Assembly: GCA_036924085.1 (NCBI GenBank)
Contig: JAVGWX010000009.1
Location: 64,704,512 to 64,768,511, forward strand
Reading direction: 5' to 3'
Length of the DNA stretch: 64,000 nt
Source of the DNA: Ariolimax columbianus
Lineage: Eukaryota > Mollusca > Gastropoda > Stylommatophora > Arionidae
Shown: positions 31,840 to 43,900 of the stretch, in pieces
Numbering within the stretch: the first letter of the stretch is position 1
Layout of the letters: each line of letters opens with the position of its first letter
Program-made: the position numbers and the translations under genes
Notes under the pieces: model-generated
What the model was told of the DNA's origin: nothing
Database searches by the model: none
Seen by the model: the letters and a program-made list of their open reading frames with translations, nothing else

Positions 31840-34270
31840 ATGCTAGAACAATGTATCAGTAAGAGAAAACAGCACAGGTAGATACAAAGATTAATTATTA
31901 CAACTTGGCAGTGCTAGGACTGTGCGAAACAAGATGGACACAATCAGGAAAAATGAGACTGACATCTGGTGAAAGCCTAATTTACTTTGGAAACGAAGGA
32001 TCTGATGCCCAACACAGAGAGGGAGAGGCACTGATGCTTTTAAGAGAGGTACAGAGTCCCTCAATGCTAAACTGTGAGCAGAAAACCTGGGTTATGAACA
32101 GATTATGGGAAGACAAAGAATGGGGCAGATGGAATGATTGCAGAGCTAAGTGCACTAAATGAAATAGTAATTGTAGAAAGCATGTTTCCACACAAGAAGA
32201 TACATAAGGTCACATGGAGGTCACCATACCACGTAATGGAAAACCAGATTGACTACATCTGTGAAAATCAATAGTTCAGAAATTCACTACCAGATGTGAG
32301 AGTAAAGCGAGTTGCATGCGCATCTTCAGACTACCACATGTTGCTGGGGATCTTGCAGCTCAAACTAAAAAAATACCCCATACAGGAGAACAAGATACAA
32401 CTTACACCTCTTATAAGATCAGGAAAGGAAGACATAATATAGCATAAAACTGATTAACAGATACCAAGTGCTAAAAGACCTTATATGAGGACGATGCGAT
32501 GGACCATTAACAGTTTATGGAAACAAGCTAAAGAGATGTGGAATAAGATATGTTAAGAAATTGTAGAATTCCAAGAGAACACAAGCAATGGATCAGAACA
32601 GAGACATTACATAAAATTGAAGAAAGGAAAACTAGAAATCTATACTCAACAATAGCCAAACACGAATCACCAAAGCAAAAGCACACAGAGAAACTACACT
32701 GTTACAAAGAGGTCATGACATATATAAAGACAAATAAAAAGGTAATATATTGACAAGCTGGCACATGAAGAAAAGGCAGCAGAGAGATGAAATATGATAA
32801 CAATGATAATTGAAAATAGATATGTATATACAGACAGACAAACCAATCAAAGATGAAGAAGGCAAGATATTGACATTATCGAAGACGTTGAGTTGATCAC
32901 TTCAAAGAAAGTTTAAACAGACCTCCACCACAAGAAACACCACATATCCTACCAGCAGGTGAGACCCTGGAATTAGACTGCAACCGACCATGTAAGATAG
33001 AAATCCAAAGGGCTATATCTAAACTCAAGGCAGGAATAATAATAATAATAATAGTAATAGGAAAAGCACGAGGACTTTACTGGATAGCAGCAGAAGCTAT
33101 AATGGCAGATATAGATAATGTCATTTACACATTGCAAGGATTATTCAAAGAGGTATTTAAAAAAGCGGAAGTAGACAAAAAAACTTCGAATGAAACAGGC
33201 ATGATTTTGCCAGGGAAGATCATGCACAGATCATATAACTACTCTATGCATCATAGTAGAACATAATATTGAATGTAAAGCAACCCAATGCACACATTTT
33301 ATTGACTATGAAAAGGCGTTTGACAGTGTATATAGAAATTCTCTATGGCAACTGTTGATACACTATGGGATACTAGAGAAGTACTTAACCTTCATATTGA
33401 AAATGTACGAAGACACAGTTAGTAGAGTGGTACACGTAGGAGCACTGAGTGACAGTTTTTGAATGCAAACAGAGGTGAGACAAAAATGTCTGCTCTCACC
33501 TTTCATGTTCTTGTTGGCTAAAGATTGGATAACGAATACATCAATCGATGGAAAATTGGACTGGTATTGAGTGGGCACTTTCGTCGCAATTAAAGGACCT
33601 GGAACTTTTGTAACACAGTCATAGTCAGAAATAAGACAAACTTCAAAAAGTGAAACAACAATCAGCCAAATTGGAAACCGAATATGAACATGAAGAAAAC
33701 CAAGCTCCTCAAACTCACCACTATTAACAAAGAACCAATCATACTGGAAGTTGGAACCTGTGAATATCTTTACCTATTGAACAGCACCGTTGACACATCA
33801 GGAGGTTCAGATGCAAGGGCCAGAATTGAAAAGGCATTCCTGACACTAAACAACATATATAGAGAGATCCAGAAAAACCAAGATTTACGTCAAATTTAGA
33901 TAATTCAACGCCAGTGTCAAGTTGGTGCTGCTGTATGGAACCAAAACATGGAGAACGACCATGGACATTCACAAAATATTGCTGGTGTTAACAGATGCTT
34001 ACGACGGATAATAGGCATAAAGCGGCAGGACTTGGTGAGGAATGAAGACCAATGGAAAAAGAGCCAGCAACAGCCACTGAACAAATTAAGCGGATAAAAT
34101 TGGGCTGGATGTGACATATGATACGGAAGGCACCATCCAATATAGGCAGACAGGCTCACGTGGAATCCCCAAGGGAAGAGAAGAAGAGATAGACCCACAA
34201 ATGCATGGAGAAGATAATGTGAAAAGGAACTAAGATTAAATGATTACACCTGGAGAGAGGCAGAAAGATC
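31840..34270 (+). pseudogene. LINE-G: endonuclease plus reverse transcriptase relic
   Basis: Reading across frameshifts gives an APE-type endonuclease region (YNLAVLGLCETRWTQSGKMR at 31897-31960; HKVTWRSPYHVMENQIDYIC at 32207-32267; VACASSDYHMLLGIL at 32311-32355), a linker (RIPREHKQWIRTETLHKIEE), then RT parts: PCKIEIQRAISKLKAG, THFIDYEKAFDSVYRNSLWQ (33295-33354), YLGS-like FTYLTAPLTHQE, and KLVLLYGTKTWRTTMDIHKI (33917-33976). Many stops. RTE-like by motif wording. Its end lies about 340 bp before the receptor start codon. Confidence 0.85.
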
Positions 34271-34519
34271 AGCTTAGGACCGTGTATGCTTGCGAGATGT
34301 TCTGTCACTACTGTCAGTCATCAATGAGGAACGCCACGGAGGAACGACGGGCTTTGATTGATTGGAGAAAAAAAGGGACCTGAAAGAAACTGTACTGCCT
34401 AACAACATTTCTTCAGGAGGCCCTGCAGCTAACCTTTGATGTGAAAATGACACCTGAACTGAATTGTTGAATGTAAAGAAAGACATCTCGTCAATATCCA
34501 ACGACATCTTCCCGTGTTC
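34271..34519. other. Proximal upstream region of the receptor gene
   Basis: No repeat or ORF assigned. It separates the LINE-G end from the putative core promoter and may carry 5' regulatory sequence. Confidence 0.3.
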
Positions 34520-34526
34520 TATAAAT
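34520..34526 (+). promoter_or_regulatory. TATA-like box upstream of receptor start
   Basis: TATAAAT about 84 bp before the ATG at 34610. If used, transcription would start near 34550. Such AT-rich heptamers are common by chance, so this is weak. Confidence 0.25.
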
Positions 34527-34547
34527 GAACACAATCAATAAAACACT

Positions 34548-34593
34548 GTCACGTGATGGCAGGCAGGCAGACAATCCCGATTTCTCACGTGAC
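34548..34593 (+). promoter_or_regulatory. Two CACGTG (CLEAR-like) sites
   Basis: GTCACGTGAT at 34548-34557 and CTCACGTGAC at 34584-34593 each differ by one base from GTCACGTGAC, the palindromic CLEAR element bound by TFEB/MITF bHLH-zip factors at lysosomal genes. They sit 17-62 bp before the start codon of a gene whose family sorts lysosomal cargo. Binding is inferred, not shown. Confidence 0.45.
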
Positions 34594-34609
34594 GTTGACA
34601 ACTGCAAAA

Positions 34610-34906
34610 ATGGAGATCCGAACGAAGGGGCCGTTGTGTTTATCGTTGACATTACTTTATTTATATTCTGTAGTGATTCCAATCAATTCCAAAAGTAATT
34701 CCAAATTGGTTCACCAATTTCGATGGAGCTCATCAGAAGCAGAAGATAGTTTCTCGTTTCTGGAGAATGAGTTGTTGCGAAACAAAAGAGACGCAGAAGT
34801 AACTGAAACAGAGTCTGAACGAGGCGACAAAAGTTGCGAAGCTCAAAAAGCTTATTTCGCAAACAAACGCGCAGATATTCAAAATGGAAGTCGTTTAGAA
34901 GAAACG
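34610..34906 (+). CDS. Receptor exon 1: signal peptide and propeptide
   Basis: 99 codons ending in phase 0 at donor ACG|gtaagc. I chose ATG 34610 (MEIRTKGPL...) because a hydrophobic segment (LCLSLTLLYLYSVVIPI) follows at once. An in-frame ATG 20 codons upstream (34553) would place 19 polar residues before it. A furin-type RNKR at 57-60 would release a short propeptide, as sortilins do. After it come acidic residues, Cys76 and an NGS glycosylation site (92-94). Confidence 0.85.
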
Positions 34907-37900
34907 GTAAGCTGCAAACATATTTAATCGTTTGAACAGTTAAGCATTTCAAGGAATACTAGAATGTAAGAAACTGTGTTAATAGTTCATAGTTGTTTTA
35001 TTATTTATTGGAACAGAACACCGCGACACAACAAAGTTGAAAATGAAAGTGTAACCAAACAGTTTAAACTCAGGCCAGTGAGAAACAGCTGGGCCTGGTG
35101 AAGTTCGAATTGAATAATTGATTGTAACCATCATAGGTATGAGGGTAGTATTTATTGCAATTCATGAACATACTATGCAAAAACATTATCGTAATTGTTT
35201 TTATTGGTCATCCATGTTTTACAGTTATGTTTTGGTCTCCGTGCCGTAATTTTCATGGCTCTCCTAAACTCAAATTCGTTGCTATGAATATTAATTATTA
35301 TTAATGAATGATGTGGATGCCATGTTCTGGTTAATTCTAAATAAACACAAACCACAAGAGTAGACTATTGTATTTCATGTATTTATAAATGATCTTATTT
35401 GAAAATACTAAATCACACTTTGTTTTTAATTTAATAACTAGTGACTGCAGTTTCGTACCGAATATAAATATATTATATAGTAATTAGTATATAGTTGTAC
35501 TGTCTTGTTCTTATTTTATTTCCTGTCTTGTTTTTATTTTATATCGGAATTCTGTTAATATTGATTTTAACAAAATTACTACCAACAAGAACGATACTGT
35601 TGGCATAAAATGAGAGACAAATGACATGTATTCCTTTTATGCTTTCATCAAGAAAAATAAACAGCAAATAAAACAATGTAGCAGAAACACACACACAAAA
35701 ATAGCACTACTCGAACATACAAGAAAACTGTAGAGAGGTGTTATGTAAAATATAATTTTGATAGGTAATCTGAGTATTAGTGGGACCTAACAGGAAGAAA
35801 CGAATAGTAGCACTGTAACTTGCTATGTATGTTGTGTGAAGTCACTAAGGAAGGTTATTCATGGGACTGCCTACCCTGTCCTGTAGAAACTTTGCCACAC
35901 AAACTTTACCCGGATATGGACAATTCAACATTTGATGACTTGCCATGTATTTGTTGAAAAACAGGACTGCAAAGATTTTTGTTGATTGACTAAATCTGAC
36001 AAGAAGATATGTAAGGCCTCATGAAAGCAAATTCCAATATTAAGAGTATAAATAATATTGAAGAAGAAATAGAAGTATGTATGTATTAATATTGATTGTT
36101 CCTTAATGTAGAAATTATAACTAAGTGCCACATGAAGTGATCAGAAGAAGGGTGTTAAAGTTAACGTACAGAGATGGTTTACGGGGTATTGAATACCCTG
36201 TAGTGTAAGGAGTAATCATCTTACAGCAGTGTGATTATATAGTGTCAGAACAGGATACACAGGTAAATATATATTGTTAGGGCTCTGGATTAAAAAAAAC
36301 ACTAAACACCCATACTTGAAATCCTGGTATTCAAACAGGCATGTCAATGTCTGTTGCCAGGTAGCCGAAGACTTTGACTATACATAGTAGGTATTTTAAA
36401 AACTTCATGCGGCTTACTAGGCCTGGGGGAAGGTACAAATGAAAATAAGGGGGCTCAGTGGTCTTGAGGTAAAGTGTCCGCCTTGGGTGCCGAAGGTCGC
36501 AGATTTGAATCAGGGCGGAGACCAGGATTTTTTCATGTGGATTGTCTGGTAAAAATTCACCTGATCTCTGAGTAGTGAGATTGTGCTCCAGTGCTCAGTG
36601 TCAAGCATGTTAAAAATCTCTTGGCAGTTAGAAATTGAAAAGAGTATGCTTAACAGCCGCTGCCCAGACAAAATTAAAAAAGTAGAGTTAAAAACTCCAT
36701 TACAATGAGTACTGGACAATAAGATATATGCTATTTGCCGACATCCAAAAGAACAGGATAAAATCCAAATACAAGATAATAGATGACATAGGAAAGCAAC
36801 ACAGCAAAACAACTATGCTGCAGAAGTGAAGCAACTTTCAAACGCAACAAAGATGACTCAAGAATGAGGATACATTAAAACAAGAATGGAGATATCTTGC
36901 TTGATGATAAAGATATATAAAACAAATGGGTGGAATATATAAGTGAACTGTTTGAAGATAACAGATCATCAGCATGTAGTAATGATGGACCCAGCATTCT
37001 CAGATCAAGTAGATAAAGCTATAAAAGATATGAGCAAGGGAAAAACAAAAGACATGGACAAAATATTTGAATGTTAGAGGTTTTTGGTGTAGATTAAATC
37101 ACTGATCTGTGTAATGACATCTACAATACATGATCTGTATGAAGGGTCTAATTCCATCAGTCTTTGTAACATTGTTCTAGAAATGTTAGAACAATCTGCT
37201 CGATGAACACGCTATCAAGGTACTCCTTAAAATTATACAGAAAATAATTAGACATAGAATAGACAATGAAGCTTCGGGTGAACAATTTGAATATCAACAG
37301 AACAGTGATATGCAAAAGAAGCAATATTCTGTATAAGGACACTAACAGAAAAACATGTAGAATTACAAAAAGAAGCATTTATATATGTTTTATAGACTAT
37401 GAAAAGGCCTTTGGCAGAGTCTAGCATAAGAAACTAATTACATTTCTGCAAAACATATTATTAGAAAAGACAAGAATGCTCAGCAACCTATACTGGGAGC
37501 AAACTACAACTGTAAGATCAAGCTGGATTTAATCATCAATTATAAATATAAAAAGAGGAGTGTGACAAAGATGTGTACTGTTCCATCATCTATTTAACAT
37601 TTATACACAACAAATGTTGTAGATAGATAATATGTCAGCACTCATTATTAATGAAGAGTCAATAAATGAATCCTAAGTGGCGTGCCGGGGTCTTTGTGTA
37701 TGACAAGGACAAGAATAGCACCACTGTCCCACAGAGAGCATGTCGTAAGTGGCGACTAACTGGGACATGGCATAACACCAACCATGGTTAGGTGGTTTGT
37801 TAAGAGCAGCATAGATGACGCCTTACAGGCTACAGGTCTACTTTGCAGTAGTGTTTGAGTCTATTAAGATGGGCTTGCATATCGGTTAACCACCATCCAC

Positions 37901-40900
37901 GGCACTTGTACCAATACAGCAAAGTAATAAGCTGCTTGAGCCACGCCCGCTAAGCGGGAAATCTTTTTCCGAGCTACATCAAGCTCACGCCAGAGCTGGG
38001 GCCTGCATAGGGCTGTCTGCCCCTGTAGAAGTACAGGTCGACTAGGACTAAGACAATAAACAAATCAGATATGCGCGTGACACAGTTATACTAGCTCAAA
38101 GTGGACAAGAACTGCAGGAAATGGTGATTCAAATAAAGAAAAGAAGTCAGTTAAACTGATTGGACTTACCACTGCAGAAACAAGAACTATGATAATTAGC
38201 AAAGTAGACTTGAAATCTACTTTACAGACAAAAACAATTGATCAAACACAAGAGCAGGTCAAGATCTTCTTTCTTGGGAAGATAATAATGGACGATACAA
38301 AATATAAGCCAGGAAGAGAATATGGATGGCCAAATCTATTTTCTCCAGTATGATTCAGATATTTGCATACAAACAAGTAACTCACCATTTAAAAATGAGA
38401 GTGATTGTATATTATTTGTTCTTGATATTATTGTCTAGCATAGAAATGTGGGCAAACAGCTGGAAAAGTGAATTGAGGCCTTTGAAATTGGGATATATGG
38501 AAGAATAGGGTGCATCTTGTGGAGAGAACAAAAAATACATAGTCTTTAGGGAATTATGGGTGCAAAGTGAAGTGGTAAACAAAATCAAAGTCAGACAGTT
38601 AAGATAATTTGGTCACATAAAAAGACAAAAAAGACTTTGTTGTACACAATACTGGAAGAAAAGGTGAACAAATCTGTCAGAGGTAAACAATGCTATACAG
38701 ATATTATAACAAAATGGACAGGGAAAAGCCTGGAAGATTACACCATTAAGGCCAGAGACAGAATATATGTTGGAGATCCATTACAACTGACCTTCCATGT
38801 GGAGATAGCACTTGAACTGAACTGAGTCTCAAACCAAAACACATAATGGAATTGTCTATAAATTTCCTTTGAATGTCTCACAGCACATGAAACTCTGCAG
38901 AGGAAAACATAATGCTATTAAAATGGTAATTTACTAAACTTTTGTATATGTTAGAATGAATAATTAAATGAAACATACAACAAATATGACTGAATATTAA
39001 TATAAAAAAGGCAGAAGTCATGACATTGAATATTTTGAATTATATTCCAATTAGAACTGAAGAATTAGCGAAAATGGAAACATTTACATACCTCAGAAGC
39101 ACAGTTACAACAGACATCAAAATCAGAATGAAAAAAAATCCAGAATAGCCTTTGCTAGCTTAAACAGTTTTTAGAAGTCATTGCAGTACAGCAAAAACAT
39201 CAAACTAAGAAGATACAAGAGTGTTTCTGTCGGGTGCTGGAAAGTAACGGGGGAAAAAAACACATCAAAGTTATCATCTTTTCACACAACCTGCCTAAGA
39301 AAGATTCATAATATTTTCTACCCAAACACTATCCCTTCTTTTTCTTTATTCAACTGATGCTATGCTTCTAGCTCGCTGAGGTTCATGTATGAAACTGTGC
39401 GTTTCAGGTCTTCACCAAGTTCCCCACAGTTTTTCAAGCTTGGTCGCTCTTCCTGGCTAGACTGTTTCTCTTTGGTCTGCATAAGTGCCCTGCAGGATAT
39501 GTTCTGTTGTCTATTGGGTCTTCGCAATAGCACATGGCGGTGTCTCTAAGATCCATTCTGTGGAGGTGGGCCTTGAGTCTGCAATGTCCTGTTCTGAGTC
39601 TGAAGATGATCTTTGTCTGCTCATCTCTGCCAAGTTTGCCCTTTCTGTCAATTTCTGTCTTGTATTCTTTGTCTTGGTCTCTCCATTCATCCTCATTGAT
39701 CATTTGATGAGTGTCTGCGTCTGTATAGCTATGTGGATGGCGATTCTGTGTAGCGGCACTTCCAGCTTTTGCTAACTCATATGCTTTCTTGTTTCCAAGG
39801 ATTCCACAGTGGGTCTCAATCCACTGTAGGGCTAGATCTATTTTTTGGGACAGCAAAGAGATATTTTATTTTGAATGAGAGTCTAACTTGTTTGTTGCAT
39901 GGAGTACGCTCCTGGAGTCTGTTAGAATGAGTGTTTTCCTTGTAGTTGTGTTTTGACTGATAAGAATTCTCATTGCTGCATGAACAGCTGTTGCTTCATC
40001 TCTGAAATTGGTACAGGTCTCTCCTTCTGGTATGGAGTGGTTTTCTATGTCACCATTGTAGTATGTGATGTAGATTCTACTGCCTCCCCATTTTCTGCTT
40101 TGTGGCCGAGTTGCTAGGGAACTGTCTCTTGAGCTCATTTAGAATGTGGATTTTTTTGTTCTGTTGCTGACTGCTCACTTTTCTTGGTTATCACTGGAAC
40201 CTCCAAGATTATTTTGGAGTGGATCTGGCTCTGTATACACGATTCTGGAATTAGTGATTTGTACTTTTTAATTTTGGCTTCAAGAATGTCTGCATGTTTT
40301 CTATTGGTTTATCTCTGGCCAGGTGGTCGAGGCTTTTCCTTAGTAGTCTGTTTCTGTGTAATCTTTACAAAGGCACTGCACAGAAGTTCTCTCTTTGAAC
40401 TTCCGGTGTAGAGATGGATCAGGTAGCGCTTTTTAATTTTTCAAACTGAGTAAGGGATTTGAATTTTCTTCTTAATTCGAGGGGCTCAATATTAGCTGTT
40501 TTCCCTAGCTCTGTAATATGAGTTCTTTTCAATGCCCTAAAGGTAATTCTGAGATCCATATTTTGGACTCAGTTTAGTTTTCCTATGTTTTGTTTTAACC
40601 ACTGCTACCCAAGTGCTTGAGGCAAATTCTATGACTGGTCTGATTGCCCCAATGTAGAATTGCTTGACAATTATTTTTTTGCCTTCACGATATACCAGCC
40701 AGTTTTTTTCATCATCATCATCATCATCACAGAGAGTTGTTTTATAGCCCTTATCTAGATTTTCTCTATTTTTGGCTTCCAGGTTAGCCTAGAGTCAAAT
40801 GTGACGCCAAGGAATGTGGGTGTGTTCAACTGTGGTATTAGTTTGTCTCCTTTCTTTATTGTTATTTTCTTTTTTTTAGGGATGAGTGAAAAGAGAGTGG

Positions 40901-43900
40901 TGGAGGTTTTTATGAGGGTTATTTTCAGTTCTCACTCTTCTGTCCAGATCTTCACCTTCTCTACTGTCTTTTGGAGCAAGTAACAGGCTATTGTTGCATG
41001 TTTTGTTGCTGTCCATTAAGTGAAGTCATCTACATGTAGGCTGTTTGAGATATCCTGATGGCAGTATTTAGTTTTATCATTTATATATATCAAGAAGAGA
41101 GTGGGCGCTATTACACTTCACTGTGGCACTCCCTCTTTGTCTACTGGTATAATTGTCCATTTTAACCCTGGCAGATCTTTGGACAAAGTGCTTTTTATCT
41201 ATGAGAACATATTGTTGGTAACTCCCCGTTGGAGGATTTTCAGCATCAGGTCTTTTCTCCAGACAGTATCGAAGGCACATGAGAGATCAAAGAAGATGAT
41301 TAGCACTCTTTTTCTCTTGAACACCATCACCAGCCAAGAGCTGCTTGCTCAGAGCAATCTAGAAGACATGAACACCATCATATTCGTTGACCCCGAATTT
41401 GATAGGCTATATCCTAAGATAAAAATCCAGGCACCATCATCAGACCTGCCTTGGTATGGATCCCAGAGGGTAGGCTAAGGAGAGGCCAACCTTAGACAAC
41501 TTGGTGAAGAAACATAGAGGCAGAAATGAGAATCACTAACCACTTTACCAGTCACTGCCCAATGAAATGAGAATCACTAACCACTTTACCAGTCACTGCC
41601 CAATGATACTCACATTGAGCAGCAGGGCTAGATAATATAATGACTGTCTGTCATACAGCTCTTTAATTACCTTACTAGTCACTGGGCTGAAGAGTTCTTA
41701 TATAAAACTTGCATTTTTTCTGTTTTTCAACCACACTTAGATGGCACGTTTTCTCTACAATTTGATTGATACCTTTCATTCTTGTTCTCTCCAGCATGTG
41801 TTCGACAATGAGACAAAGTATAATTTGGCTTTAGCCTGGGCTGGTGAGGATGATAGTGGCGTAAGTATTACATTAATTTTGTCTATTTAAAACACTATTT
41901 ATTCACATAATCGATTATGTGAATGTTCCTTGTTCCTACTAGTGACTTTATTATAAACTCTTAGTCACTCTGAGACAACTTCACAGTGATCTCTTTGAAA
42001 GGTTGAATGAAGATTTGCATTATGTATTTTATCTTTCTTTTGTGATGGGCAGTCACTGTAAATATTTACTTATGAAATGGTAGAGCTACTATAAATTACA
42101 GAGCCTTTGTAAAAATCAACCTCATTATTCAAATACCCTGCAGTTTTGCACGTTTGTTTCTTGAGAGAAGGCCCTTACTTCCTAGCTAAAGTGATCCACC
42201 CCTGTTCTATCAGGCATTCGCTCAATTAGTTTGCAATTATTAGTATTTCATCACTAGTATCACTTTTGTTTTTCTTTATCATAGTTCATTTAGCTTTACA
42301 AGTCTTATTTCTCTAATTTGAGCGGATTATCAAAAGAATGCTATCATTGTAAATTTGCTTTTGGCGATGTAGTGACACACTTAGAACCTTACTGGGAACA
42401 GATGTGCAGGACGCCATTAAGATGTCATTAATACAAATTGGAAAGCAACATAAAGATATTAAAGAAAATGTTTATCGGTGTGTCCTTTGCTGAATACGGT
42501 GCCTTTAGTTAATGTTAATGAAGCAACAAATGTAAACAGTTTGTCCTATTGAAATGAAGCAGACCATTGACTGCATGAATACATTGTGGCATTAAGTCAG
42601 ATATGCTTGAATGGGTTTTTGTTACCAATTTAGTATCATTTGGGACTTGCACAGTTCTCCCAGTGACCAGGTAATTTTACGGTTCGTTCTTCTTAAACTG
42701 TTCTGATCTAAGGAGTGTGTTTTGAAAAGACTAGGGTTACCTGAAAGGTGTAATGCCAAAAGAGCAGGGTTCCTCAACAGGTGTTCAGTGAAACGTTAGG
42801 GGTCTTAAGGCCATAGACCTTAGTTCTCTAGAGGTTTTACGAGAGATCCTTATTGAATCAAATGAAAGTTGTTTTAGAAAAACAAAACACTTTAGCAGGC
42901 TGTTGTGGGCAGAGACCAAGCAGCGATGTATGTCAGTGCCCAATTAATTGACTATATGTTGTACTCATGCTATTTTGACAGATGATTTCTAGTAGTTTTA
43001 CTTTTCAACATTAATAATATGCCCTTTGCTCCATTTTATGGAACATCGACCCAACACTCCATTTTGTTCATGCTTATTCAGCCTATAATGATTCCTGGGA
43101 CTATTTGTTTGTATTGTGGTAACTATAGCAATAGTTTCTTTTTCTTCTTCAAGAAATGAGATTAGGGGACTGAAGTTGGGCTCAGTATGATCTTGGTTGC
43201 ATGGTAGAAAAACTGAATCCCCAGCGGAGGTAGTATCATTGAAAAGTTCTTGAAAGTATTCCTTCTGCTGAGCTCATTAAATATAGGAAAGCCATACTTG
43301 TCATTGATGGCTGTAGTAGGATTGAAACACTCGTCTCTAAATCACATTGCCTTGACACTTTTGAAAAAGTCTCTAGGACGATTTTGACAAATAGAAGTGA
43401 GTTGCTCGCCATGATTTTTCCAAGATTCTTCTCTGGCGTGTTTTATTACCCTTTTGGCGTTTCGTCTTGCTGTCTGGTAGATGATGTAGTTATCTTGCTT
43501 TTTGGAGGTCAACCAACCCTTGTAAGCTTTCATTTTAGACAGTATAGCCACCTTTACCCCATCACTCTACCAAGCTGTTCGCTTCTGATCTTTTCCGTGA
43601 CATAAGTTCTCTGTTCTACAGTACTTAAGAAGCGCAGTTGTCAAAGTTGCTTTAAAGATCGCCCATTCACTATTTATGTCCCTAGGTTCTTCTGTAAGTG
43701 TCATAAAGACATTTGTAACTTCTCGACATACACTATTTATGTCCCTAGATTCTCCTGTAAGTGCCATAAAGACATTTGTAACTTCTCGACATACACTATA
43801 CCGAACAGTACCCTCGCCTAACTTATGAAGGTTTGTTAACAAAATTGGTTTAACTGTCTTTGTACTCGTCCTGTGTGGAAGTACTTCTGTCAGCATGACT

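Larger units (their letters stand above)
34907..41794 (+). other. Receptor intron 1 (6.9 kb)
   Basis: Begins gtaagc and ends ttctctccag. The first 1.5 kb (34907-36445) is AT-rich without recognised elements. The rest holds SINE-2, a LINE-G-type relic and LINE-D (listed separately). Confidence 0.8.

Noticed and set aside
34683..34952. 89-aa ORF antisense to receptor exon 1
   Set aside because: The sense strand has signal peptide, furin site and splice donor; the antisense frame has no features.
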